A stretch of 64,000 nucleotides of DNA, taken from the NCBI GenBank assembly GCA_028551475.1, contig CM052354.1:3579391-3643390 (forward strand). The letters run 5' to 3'. The notes under the pieces were generated by a model, which was given only the letters and a program-made list of their open reading frames with translations, made no database searches and was not told the DNA's origin. The DNA is from Casuarina equisetifolia (taxonomy: Eukaryota > Streptophyta > Magnoliopsida > Fagales > Casuarinaceae). Positions 11,560 to 22,239 of the stretch are shown piece by piece. Position numbers and translations under genes: made by a program. How positions within the stretch are numbered: the stretch's first letter is position 1; the number at the start of each line of letters is the position of its first letter.

Positions 11560-13289
11560 ATAGAAAATCACTCCATTTCTATATTGCTATGGTCTTTTTA
11601 TAGTTCCTGCTTGAATCTGGTGCACTATCTTTTGCATTTTTGGGTCACTTCTCACCTCATTTTGTACAGGTTTTACCCACATGGGAATAGGGTTTGAATA
11701 GCCTTTAGACCCCCTTCTAACTTCCTACAATTATTCAATTCTTCCTTGCGAGATAAGGCATCTACTGCTTTGTTCTCCTATCCAAGCCTATATTTGATGA
11801 CAAAATCAAATCCCATTAGTTTCACTAACCACTTTTGTTGCGCTAATGTAGTGATCTTTTGTTCCCATAAATGCTTCAAACTTTTTTTATCCATATATAA
11901 TATAAACCTTCTACCAAGTAGGTAATTCCTCCATCTATTTACTACCACCACTACTAACATTAATTCTTTTTCATATGTTGACAGGAGGGCATTCCTTCCA
12001 ATTAAGGCTTGCTTGAAGAATACTATAAGATGCCTTTCTTGAGATTAAACTGCCCATATTCTAGCCCTTAAAGCATCACACTCTAGGACAAACTCTTGTT
12101 GGAAGTTAAGGAGTGATAGCACTAGTGTTGATATCATGGCCTTTTCTCAATTCCTCAAAAGCCTCCTCTGTTGCTAGGTTCTAATCAAAGTTATTTTTCT
12201 TTAATAGGGCAATCAACAGTGCTACAATTCTCCCATAATCTGCAATAAACCTTCTGTAACATCCTGTTAAACCCAAAAAGCCTCATAACCCATTAATTTA
12301 AGTTAGTTTTACCCACTTCATCATGGTCTGAACTTTCTCCTTATCTATAGATACTCATTCTAAACGAATCACATGTCCCAAATATTTTACATACTTCTGT
12401 CTAAAAGAACACTTAATTTTTTTGACAAATAATAAATGTTCTTGCAACAATTTAAGCACCCCTCCACATGTTCCAAATGTTCCTGCCAATCCTTGCTATA
12501 TATCAAAATATCATCAAATAAAACAAGGACAAACTTCCTCAAGAACTCTTTAAAAACTGCATTTATCAAGGCTTGGAAGGTTAAAGGTGCATTGCATAAA
12601 GGGCATCACTAGACACTCGTAATGTCCATGTTGTGTCTAAAAGGCTATCTTGTAAATGTCATCAAGATTCATTCTAATCTAATGGTAACCTAATCTAAGG
12701 TTGAGTTTAGTGAAAAATCGTGCCCTATGTAACTCATTTAAAAGCTCTTCCATCGTGGGTATTGGGAACCTATCCTTAATTGTTTATTTGTTCAACACCT
12801 TATAGTCCACACATAACCTCCATGATTTATCTTGCTTCCTGCCCAATAATACAAGCGAGGAATATAGGCTGGTGCTTGGTCTCACTGCTCTCGAAGCTAA
12901 TAGCTAATTTACCATTTTTTCCAACTCACTTTTCTAATAGTGAGGGTATTGGTAAGGCCTAGAAGTAATGAGCTCGCAACCCTCCTTCAAGGGAATCTTA
13001 TGGTTGCACTCTCTAGGTGGAGGTAACCCAAGGTTCCTCAAATAGCCCTACATATTTCTGGAGAATTTATTACAATTTCTTTTGGAATTGATTGCCTTCA
13101 GCTACTTCACATACCTTGGAACTACCCATGGATAACTCTATCCTTACTTCAGGTATAGCATGCATTTGTAATAGTAATCCCATCCTTATGTACTTGAATT
13201 CTTTGCAAATTTATTTTTCATCAACTAATTGGCTATTTCCAATTCTAACTCCCCACCATGTTAACCTTTTCAACCCTATATTAAAAGAC
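11560..13289 (-). pseudogene. gypsy reverse transcriptase-RNase H pseudogene
   Basis: Minus-strand translation gives RT blocks: [26 protein letters not shown], a decayed [15 protein letters not shown] (catalytic FDD intact) and KYLGHVI. RNase H and linker follow, with a YLLGRRFILYMDKKSLKHL block, QQKWLVKLMGFDFVI and a diverged ADALSRK. Frame changes and stops are frequent. The 5' end of the segment joins, across the nested copia insertion, to the protease part at 19981. Confidence 0.88.
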
Positions 13290-13294
13290 ATTCT

Positions 13295-15064
13295 TGTTGG
13301 GTTTTATGGCTTAACAAGAAAAGGGGTTGAATTAATTAAGCCAAGAATCAGTTACGATTTTTTTTATCTAAGACAATTCTAGGTGTTCATACAATTCACA
13401 CAAATATAATAAAAAGGGAATAGCAAGCTAACAACACAAAGACTAGTTTCAGACCAATATATCAAACTTCGGGACAAGGAAACAAGTTAACATCAAGTTG
13501 AGGAATAAATAGATATTAGTAATCAAAAGGTTAGCTTTAAGCAAATAAAAGATAGAGAGAAAAACACCACATTTACCATGGTGGTTTGGCACTCAACCCT
13601 TGAGCCCTACGTTCACCCTCTACTCCTTAAATCCAACTGATTGAAGTCTCTTTTACTCAAACCAGATTAGGAGAAAATATTCTCCCTAATCCAAGCAATT
13701 CTTTCTCAAGGAATTCTTAAGCACAATTACAGAATATGATCAAAAGATCACGGTTCAAATACAAATCCTAAATAATATGAAGGTTTATGGGATATTGTAA
13801 ACTAAAGGAGCTATTAAAGTAGAAATAGTGTAGCTCAAAGCTCTTATCACGAAATCCTTAAATTATAACAAATTAGGGTTTTGGATTCCTTGCAATATTT
13901 ATATTCAATATATATTTTTAATGTAATTCGCACATAAGCAAGGTCATACAAGGTACAATAAATGATAAAATCAGCTAATAAAGTATTTAATCACAATATC
14001 ACCGTGGCCTTTTATCTCACCAAAAGTGAACCAGATTTAGAGATGAATAAGATAAGCGTAAAGAATGATTCTTTAACCAAAGAGAACTTCAAATGCTTGT
14101 AAATGTTAAACCCTTCTCCATAGATTAGCTATTCTTAAATAGAAAAAGTAGAGCTAGGGTTTCAAATGTTCAAACCTCAGAATGTAGCCTTCTTCCCGTT
14201 AGAATAGTAAATCACCCTTCAAATTAGCTTCACATCTTCATTCTTAATCATAAATCCGACTGTTCTAACACCAGTCTACTCAAGAATCCTCCCGTTAAGG
14301 ACTCGATTCCCAACAATGCTGCTTCTCCATCTCTCTCTCTTTTCAATTGACTTTTGTTCATAATAGGGAGTTAGGGCATCGTGACCGTGCGAGCAGCTTA
14401 AAAGAGAAGTTGCCCAAAGGAAACGTTGAGTTTCATTCAATCATACAAATTGGGCTTTATCCGACTAATAGGCAGTGACTTTATAAGTGGGTCATAAGGT
14501 AGGCCAAGAGCATATATAATGAACAGGCGAAGAGTAAGTATAATGAGCAGGCTGAGAGTAAATGTAATGAGTAGGCTAAGAGTAAATATGATGAGTAGTC
14601 CAAGAGTAAATATAATGAGTAGGTCGAAAGTAAGTATGATAAGTAGGCCAAGAGCAAGCATAATGAGTAGGCTGAGAGTAACTATCATAGGTTCTTGGTA
14701 GAACCATAGTTTGCTCTAATAATAGTCTTGATGCTAGAGTCAATTATTTCATACCTTCATCCAAGTAAGAGCAAGTATCATTTTTTCTCAAATATAATAT
14801 ATGACATATTAAACATCGTTTAAATAAGGCTTTTCTCAAGACATTATATAATGATATTAAATAAATCATTACTTAAGGGCATTATATAACAACATTATAT
14901 CAAGAAATGTAGGAACCCGGTTACTTTATAATATCATTGATTGATATTATAATTTGTACACCTTTTACTTCCTATGGTTTTCTTTTGCACCTATGAAAAA
15001 CATATTTCAAGAAATATATGTACAAATACTTTTTTGTCACAACAAAAATCCATATTTTCCAACA
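13295..15064 (-). repeat. 3' LTR of copia element 2 (1770 bp)
   Basis: On the plus strand it runs from TGTTGGGTTTTATGGC to ATATTTTCCAACA, with the target duplication on its left and the polypurine tract on its right. It matches the solo LTR at 2342-4118 across most of its length and contains the 24-bp minisatellite described separately. Confidence 0.92.
14519..14690. repeat. 24-bp minisatellite inside LTR
   Basis: About seven imperfect copies of a 24-bp unit (AGAGTAAGTATAATGAGC plus AGGCTG) lie in tandem. Since 24 is divisible by three, both strands show spurious repetitive open frames here. The same array, with about eight units and different variants, lies in the partner LTR at about 19373-19565. 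Confidence 0.9.
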
Positions 15065-15599
15065 ATCTCCCCCTTTTTGATGATGACAAAATTATCTCAA
15101 TAGTATAGCACATGTCACCAAGCAATGAACATGTTTTTCATGAAGATGTATACAACTAGGTTTGCAAAAGTTGATCATAGCTTAATTAGATTCATGATAT
15201 TCACCATTTCATGGACATTAAACCTTTACTGCTCATAATTGATATCATATCATCAACAAGCAAGTCCTATACATCTTTCTAATGTTTCTAACACTATAGA
15301 ACACATAAGTTTGCAAGCAAGGTGTTAGAGAGATATCCCACATTCTGCACTTGTCAAGTCAGAAATGAGACTAAACATGTGCACTATTTTCTCCCCCTTT
15401 TTGTCATAAGCAAAAAAGATGAACATGCAAGTAATCAAGATAAAAGGTAAAAATGACCAGCAAAAGGATAAAGTTAGAACACTAACCAAATATGGCTGGA
15501 TTAGAGATAGAGTAGCTCCCCCTCAAATCGAGCAAGTGGTTTGAACAATAAAATAACAAAAATATTGCAATAATGGAGAATAGAAGGTTAAAAAAATTT
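15065..15599 (-). other. polypurine tracts and 3' non-coding region of copia element 2
   Basis: On the minus strand the tract next to the 3' LTR reads CAAAAAGGGGGAGAT (15065-15079). A second tract, AAAAAGGGGGAG, lies about 325 bp away at 15391-15402. The interval between pol and LTR has no coding potential. The arrangement copies that of copia element 1. Confidence 0.75.
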
Positions 15600-18500
15600 T
15601 AGGCACTAACATTCCAAGCTCTCTTTGAAGAGCATAAAACCTTTCTTTAGGTAAAGGTTTGGTTAGTATATCAGTAATTTGCTAATCAGTGCACACAAAT
15701 TCAGGCACAACATCACCTTTTTGAACATGATCTCTAATGAAATGATGTCTAATTTCTATATATTTAGTTTTAGAGTACTGTATAGGCTTCTTAGTGAGAT
15801 TAATGGCACTAGTGTTGTCACATTTTAATGGAATGTTCTGTAATGATATACCATAATCTTCTAATTATTGTTTCATCCACAAAATTTGAGCACAACTACC
15901 AGCGGCAGCCACGTATTCAACTTTAGTGGAGGAAAGAGCTACACAATTTTGTGTCTTGGAATGCCAAGACACAAGCATGTTTCCAAGATAGTGACATCCA
16001 CCACTCGTACTCTTCCTATCTAATTTCTAGCCAACATAATCTGAATCACTAAAGGCATGCAAGATCAAGGTTGTATCTCTAGGATACCAGATTCCAAAAG
16101 AAACCGTGTCTCTAAGGTATCTAAAGATTCTTTTAGCATTGACTAGGTGTTATTCTTTAAGGTTAGATTGATACCTAGCACACATGCATATACTAAACAT
16201 AATATCAAATCTAGATATAGTCAAATACAGCAAAGAACCAATCATCCCACGATATGATTTAGTGTCTACACTAATTCCATTTTCATCATTTGACAGTGAT
16301 AAAAAAAGTGCTCATGGGTGTGTTTATTGGTTTAGAGTCATGCATCTTATACTTTTTGAGCAATTCATTTATGTATTTTGTTTGACTTATAAAGATTACT
16401 TTGTTTGTTTGTTTGATTGATTTGCAAACTAAGAAAGTATGTTAACTCACCCATCATACTTATTTCAAATTCACTTTACATGCATGCAACAAATTCTTCA
16501 CATAATGTAGAATTTGTAGAACCAAACACAATGTCATCAAATATATTTAAACAATTAAAATTTCTTTTTCTTTATTCTTTATAAATAAATTTTTGTCCAC
16601 TTTCCCTTTCCTAAAACTATTATCAATTAAGAAAGTACTTAGTTCATCATACCATGCCTGTGGAGCTTGTTTCAAACCATAAAAAGCTTTAGAGAGTTTA
16701 AAAACATGATTTGAATGAATTGGATCCTCAAATCCAGGTGGTTGTTCAAGATATATCTCTTCCTTTACAATACCAATTAAAAATGTACTTTTGACATCCA
16801 TTTGAAATAAGGTAAAGTTCATATAGCAAGCAAAGGTAAGCAAAATTCTAATTGCTTCTCACCAAGCTACCGATGCAAATGTTTCATCATAGTCAATTCC
16901 TTTTTCTTGACTATATGCTTGTGCTACTAATCTAGCCTTATTTCTAGTAATAATGCCATTTTCATCTAGTTTATTTCTAAATACCCACTTTGTGCCTATA
17001 ACCGAATGATCATTTGGTCTAGGAACTAGATTCCAAACCTTATTTCTTTCAAACTGGTTTAATTCTTCTTACATAGCAAGAAACCCGTTTTCATCTTCAA
17101 GAGCCTCATCTACTTTCTTTGGTTCTACTTGGGATAGAAAGGCTTGATGTTCACAAGTATTGTGAACTTAAGACCTTGTACTAACTCTAACATTAGGATC
17201 TCCTATTATGTGATCTTGATCAACTTCACCTCTTACTCTAGGAAAGGAAGGATCTTTAGTTTCAGACTCCCCCTCAACTTCAGCCCTATTTGGAACACTC
17301 TTAGAGATAATGTTCTCTTTGGTTTTTGGAGTACCTTAACAATTATCCTCAAACTTAACATGAATTGACTCTTCTACAACTAGGGTTCGTTTGTTGAACA
17401 CCTTATATGCCTTACTTGTATGAGAATATCCACGAAAGATTGCTTCATCACTTTTGGAGTCAAACTTTCTAAGTGATTCTTTTCAATAATTTAAAACAAA
17501 ACATTTACTACCAAAAACATGGAATTATGAAATGTTTGGTTTTCTTTCAAGGAATATTTCAAAAGGTGTCTTTTTCAAACTTGGTCTTAATAAAGCATGA
17601 TTTGAAATATAATAGGTTGTATTTACAGCTTCTCCTATTCACACATCATGGTCCTAGCCATTTCTTGAAGAGTTATATTTTTCCTTTCAACAACACCATT
17701 TTGTTGTGGTGTTCTAGGAGCTGAAAAATTATATGAAATGTCATTTTCTAAACAAAATTTTTCAAAGAGTTGATTTTCAAATTCAGCACCATGATTGGTT
17801 CTTATTTTCATAATTGAAAGATCTTTTTCGTTTTGAACCGTTTTACAAAATTCAGCAAATTTTTCAAATGCCTCATCCTTTTTAGCAAGTAGATGTGTCC
17901 ATGTGAATCTAGAATAATCATCTATAATGACTAAGACATAATATTTTCCATTCAAAGTTTTTATTCTCATAGGACCAAAAAGATCCATGTGTAGTATCTC
18001 TAATGGTCTAAATGTACTCACTACAAGCTTTGATTTGAAGTTGTTTTGTGTATGTTTATCCTTAATGCATGCTTCACATAATCTATCATGGTTAAACTCT
18101 AGAGATGGAAGACCTTTGACTAGGTTATGCTTATATAATCTTTCTATTATGCCTAGACCCACATGTCCTAGCTTTCTATGCCACAACCAAGCATCCACAT
18201 TTTTATTCACAACAAAGCATGTTTGTTAAACATTTAATTCACTCAAATCAAGCACATAGATGTTATCTTTTCTATTTCCAACAATCTTCATTTTATGTTC
18301 GACATGCTCAAGAAGGCAATTTTCTTTTCCAAATTTTATCTTAAATCCTTTATCAATTAACTGACTTATACTAAGTAAATTAAATTTCATCTCATCTACA
18401 AACAAAACCTTGGATATCAGTAGGGTATTAAGGTTACCTATTGTTCCCATTCCTTTTATCCTTCCTTTGGAGTTATCTTTAAAAGAGATTGTACCTCCAT

Positions 18501-18627
18501 TTTTCAACTCAAGTATTAAGAAGAGCTCCTTCATCCCAGTCATGTGTCGAGAACAACCATTGCCTAGAATCCACATGTTTTTTAGCTTTTTGTTTTTCAC
18601 TTGTGCACTCATAACTTGTAGAAACAA
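15600..18627 (-). pseudogene. copia element 2 pol pseudogene
   Basis: On the minus strand, protease at 18627-18226 includes MWILGNGCSRHMTG, where the expected Asp-Ser-Gly reads GNG, a lost catalytic residue. Integrase at 18210-17635 has WLWHRKLGHVGLG, LCEACIKDKH and [12 protein letters not shown]. The second catalytic Asp region reads RTNHGAEFEN, with Asn for Asp. RT at 16843-16547 has MDVKSTFLIG and YGLKQAPQAWYDEL. RNase H at about 15990-15880 has SWHSKTQNCVALSSTKVEYV. The 191-codon integrase frame is the longest intact piece. Several stops and frameshifts separate the domains. Confidence 0.9.
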
Positions 18628-18639
18628 CTTTGATCATCG

Positions 18640-19050
18640 AAGTGCTTGGTACCCTTTTTATCTTGGGTCCGTGAGTGTTAGTTGGACTTAGATTTTGGCA
18701 TTTTTAGGCAGCCAAAGTTTCTTTACTTTGTAAGCCTTTCTAAGTCTAATGAGGCATTTATCAAACATATGACCAATATAATTACAAAAAGAACATTTAC
18801 TATTATGCAACAGAATTGAACATTCCTTTTCTTTAAAGAAATGAGTAAATGATTTTGATTTGTTATCTAATTTATATCCTAGTCCCGCTTTATCATATAT
18901 ACCCCTTTGAGAATTTTACAATCTTATCTAACATGACACTTCCTTTTATGAATTTCTTTAACAGCAAATTATTCGCATCAAGTTTTGACTTCAAATCACT
19001 ATTTTCCTTTTCTAGCTCAAGATTTCTAATTTTAAGATTATCAACGAGTA
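18640..19050 (-). pseudogene. copia element 2 gag 3' fragment with zinc knuckle
   Basis: Minus-strand translation gives a coiled-coil-like linker (RNLELEKENSDLKSKLD), FIKGSVMLDKIVKFSKG, and a CSFCNYIGHMFDKC knuckle that matches CX2CX4HX4C. This is the C-terminal part of a Sirevirus-type gag. Its upstream part is missing because the 19051-19285 segment interrupts it. Confidence 0.75.
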
Positions 19051-19285
19051 TGATAACTCTATATTTTATAGAGTTATTAGTAGTATTTTAGGTAATGTTT
19101 AATATAATTTTTATTAGATTATATTTGTATTTAATTATATTTATGCATATTTTGTTATTTTATGCAGAAAACTCAAAATAAAAGAAAAAGAAGAAAAAGA
19201 AGTAGAAAAACATGAAAAAGGAATAGAAAAGAAAACAAGGGTATGCATGTGGAAGCCATGTGAGGAAAGAGGAAAGAGAGAAATG
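19051..19285. other. foreign 235-bp segment beginning with a perfect hairpin
   Basis: The segment sits between gag coding sequence and the truncated 5' LTR and matches neither. It begins TGATAACTCTATATTTTATA. Bases 19053-19063 and 19067-19077 form an 11-bp perfect stem with a 3-nt loop. The rest is AT-rich, then purine-rich (AAAAGAAAAAGAAG) after a TTTTATGCAG motif. The start resembles the TGATAA ends of some gypsy LTRs, so it may be an LTR piece brought in during a deletion. That reading is uncertain. Confidence 0.45.
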
Positions 19286-19975
19286 GTGAGTTTCATTCAA
19301 TGATACAAACTGGGCTTTATTTGACTGATAGGCAGTGACTTTATAAGTGGGCCGTGAGGCAGGCTAAGAGCATATATGATGAGTAGGCCGAGAGTGAGTA
19401 TAATGAACAGGCTGAGAGTAAATGTAATGAGCAGGCCAAAAGTAAATATGATGAGTAGGCCGAGAGTAAATATAATGAGCAAGCCGAGAGCAAGTATGAT
19501 GAGCAGGCGAAGAGCAAGTATAATGAGCTGGCCAAGAGCAAGTATAATGAGCAGGCTGAGAGTAACTATCATAGGTTCTTGGTAGAACCATAGCATGCTC
19601 CACTAATAGTCTTGATTTAGTAAAATAATTTTTTTTTTTTTTTTTGCTAGAGTCAATTACTTCATACCTTCATCCAAGCAAGAACAAGTATCATTTTTTC
19701 TCAAATATAATATATTACATATTTAATATCTTTTAAATAAGGCTTTTCTCAAGACATTATATAATGATATTAAATAAATCATTTCTTAAGGGTATTATAT
19801 AACAACATTATATCAAGAAATGTAGGAACCCGGTTACTTTATAATATCATTAATTGATATTATAATTTGTACACCTTTTACTTTTTACGATTTTTTTTAC
19901 ACCTATGAAAAACATATGTTAAGAAATATATGCAAAAATACATTTTTGTCCCAACAAAACCCTTATTTTCCAACA
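19286..19975 (-). repeat. truncated 5' LTR of copia element 2 (690 bp remain)
   Basis: It aligns with 14425-15064 of the partner LTR, from GAGTTTCATTCAAT to TTATTTTCCAACA, and ends at the right target duplication. The 5' two-thirds (about 1.1 kb) is gone. It contains a 24-bp minisatellite at about 19373-19565 and a (T)n expansion at 19626-19645 not present in the other copy. Confidence 0.9.
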
Positions 19976-19980
19976 ATTCT

Positions 19981-21560
19981 TAATTCCTTGAAATTCCACA
20001 CAATGTCACCCAAGGTTTTTAATCATTAAGCCCCCAACACCGCTTCTAACCTAGGTATGTGCAACAAATAAAAATCTAGCTTAATCTTAACCTTTTGTAT
20101 GATTACCTCCACACCCTTGCATAACCCTTCACTCTTTAACTTATCTCCACTAGCTATTTCCACTTCCAAGTTTTTTCCTCCACTTGTCTTTAGGCCCCTT
20201 TTCTAGCCAATCTAGTGCTTAAGAAATTATGGGTACTTCCTGAGTCCAATAGGATACATACCTTACTAGACTCATCCTCAAAGGTGCCCCACACTTTTAT
20301 CATTTATGTTGTTGTGTCAACCCTCATGGCCTTACACGAAATTGTGGGAACTTAATCCTCCACTACTTATTCCTCCTCCACCAACTTTAGCACTACATTA
20401 TCTTCATCATCTAATTTCTCATCTTTCTCTTTAACCAACATCACAAACAACTTTCTTTTACAATGGTGGCCAAGAGTAAATGATTCATCATAGTTGAAAC
20501 AAAGTCTATTAAGTCTTCTTTCTTGGATTTCTTTTGGGGTTAACTTCTTGGGAATCTTTGAGAGTCACGATCCTTTACTCCAACTATTACTTGATTGATT
20601 AATTGTCTTAGACAACATATTTCTCTCTTTCTTATAAAGGGTACTTGTATCTTCTGACAAATAAGCCAACCCAATAGCATCATGCAAGTCTATGGGCTTC
20701 CTATATAACACTTCCTTCATCAAATTATCCTTTAATCCTGCTAAGAAAAAGATAACTTCTTGCTCCACATTCAAATAATCTACTCGTAAGAGAAGTTGCA
20801 TAAAACTCAACTCATACTCCTCCATGGTGCTCCTTTGCTATAGTTTGATAAGATCTAATAAGTTATTTATATAAGCAAATGATCCATATCTTTGATTTAG
20901 CACATCAATAAGGATAGGCCAAGACCCTGGTCACTTCCCTACCTTTTTATGAAGCCATTCTACACACATTTGGGCTTCATCTTCTAAATGCCATGCAATA
21001 ATGGGAACTTTATCCCTTTTGCTAGTATTATTGAATCTATAGAACTGATTTGCCTTATTAATCCATCCCATAAGGTCTTTCCCACCAGTAAATTTTGGAA
21101 ACTCAAACCTTGGATTGTGTGGTTTCTCTAGCCCCCCATAGAATCCATTCCTATTTCTGTCACAATAGCCCTTGTATCTCTCTCTTTCATTCTTTTCTTC
21201 TCTTCTATCTCTGTGATCATATCTATTTCTATCATGATAGCCCTTATACATTTCTCTTTCATTCTCTTCTTCTCTTCTCTCTATATGATAATACCAATTT
21301 CTATCATGATAACCCCTGGACAATTCTCTTTCATTCTCTTCTTCTCTTCTCTCTCTATCATGGTACCCTCTATAGACATCAACATCTTCCTCTCTTCTTT
21401 CTCTCTCCTGGTACCTTTCGTAATTCTCCTCTTCCTCTTCCATTTTTTTTTCTTTCTTCTATCTTCATTTCATGCTCACGGTATCCCTCATAGGATTCTT
21501 TCCCACTTTCCTCCTCCTCCTTTTCTATTTTGACTATTTAATCTTTCAATTCATAAGAAG
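19981..21560 (-). pseudogene. gypsy gag-protease pseudogene
   Basis: Minus-strand gag: an Arg/Glu-rich N-terminus with repeats of the type REEENERE(R/L)YKGYHDRN (21443 downwards), then FEFPKFTGGKDLMGWINKAN and a Trp-rich capsid core (IAWHLEDEAQMCVEWLHKK). It continues at 20825-20565 with EEYELSFMQLLLRVDYL and VIFFLAGLKDNLMKEVL. The knuckle reads LCFNYDE...GHHCKRK, with a Tyr replacing the second Cys. Protease near 20260-20200 shows LLDSGSTHNFLSTRLA, catalytic DSG intact. Stops separate the parts. Confidence 0.85.
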
Positions 21561-21816
21561 AACTACCAAGTTAAAGAGGTACTCACCAAAGGTTGCTACC
21601 CGACGAAAATCAGAATGAGTTTTTCGATTAAGTCATGCACCTCCCACATCTCCTTGGTTGTTAACCCATGATTTTATCCCAATTGGGCTTGCAAGCACTA
21701 TTCAAGTTCATCTCTCTTCTGATTTGCCTTTGCCTGCCTTCGATCTAGTTTCGCATGGATTTTAACCCACATTGGGTTGACCATCTTAGGTTCAAAAGTT
21801 GGCTTTCATACCAAGT

Positions 21817-22213
21817 TGTTAGGATCCAAATCAATTCTCCCAAGATTCATCTTCTTCATTGTAATGGACGATCTGCACCCTAATCTAGCTTGCCTCTTTT
21901 CTTTCTTCTAGCTATGTTTGCACACAATACAACCAACACCACAACCACAAGCATTCACACTTACAAACACAACACAATCTACATTAGAGGGGACATAACA
22001 CACTTGCATCAAGAAGGAATTAGCACCTATCTGATGGCCAAAAGCTTACAATTTTCATAACAAATAATCTAGGGATCTTATGCATGATCTCCCCTAATTT
22101 ACAAGTCTACGAGAAATTACCATTTTGCCTTTCTTACTTACAACTTACATATGGTAGCAACACATATTTGGGCCCACACAAGAGTTTTTAGCCTACCATA
22201 AATTATAATAACA
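21817..22213 (-). repeat. gypsy 5' LTR with adjacent degenerate primer-binding site
   Basis: On the plus strand the segment begins TGTTAGGATCC and ends ATAATAACA, giving mirrored TGTTA/TAACA ends. Just to its left, 21803-21816 reads on the minus strand as TTGGTATGAAAGCC. That is a diverged form of the TGGTATCAGAGCC site complementary to initiator-Met tRNA. The left LTR of the element is lost, so the ends are inferred, not confirmed by alignment. CRK pseudogene 1 begins about 25 bp further right. Confidence 0.6.
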
Positions 22214-22239
22214 TACCATAAAGGACTACGTGAAATGGG

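Larger units (their letters stand above)
13295..19975 (-). mobile_element. Ty1/copia element 2 (Sirevirus-like), nested in gypsy, TSD ATTCT
   Basis: The element is bounded by ATTCT at 13290-13294 and 19976-19980, and gypsy coding continues on both sides, so the nesting is certain. On the minus strand it has a truncated 5' LTR (19286-19975), a gag 3' fragment, pol, two polypurine tracts and a full 3' LTR (13295-15064). The 5' part of gag, the primer-binding site and over 1 kb of the 5' LTR are replaced by a 235-bp foreign piece. The LTR family is the same as the solo LTR at 2342-4118. It inserted after the gypsy element and is itself defective. Confidence 0.93.
11552..22213 (-). mobile_element. 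Ty3/gypsy element, decayed, split by copia element 2
   Basis: Read on the minus strand from right to left it has an LTR of about 397 bp, a degenerate primer-binding site, gag, protease, then (after the nested copia 13295-19975) reverse transcriptase and RNase H. The PR-RT-RH order and motifs are gypsy type. The zinc knuckle plus DSGSTHNFL protease resemble chromoviruses, but I cannot fix the lineage. The element stops at 11552, within the linker after RNase H, against the LTR of copia element 1. The integrase and 3' LTR are therefore missing. Multiple stops show that it is dead. Confidence 0.85.

Noticed and set aside
14437..14701. Repetitive open frames on both strands over the LTR minisatellite (also 19297-19603)
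   Set aside because: The 24-bp period keeps every frame open; the predicted Leu/Ile- or Met/Ser/Arg-rich repeats are artefacts of the minisatellite inside an LTR.
21095..21533. Plus-strand open frames rich in Phe/Leu/Ser
   Set aside because: They are the complement of the Arg/Glu-rich gypsy gag N-terminus read on the minus strand.
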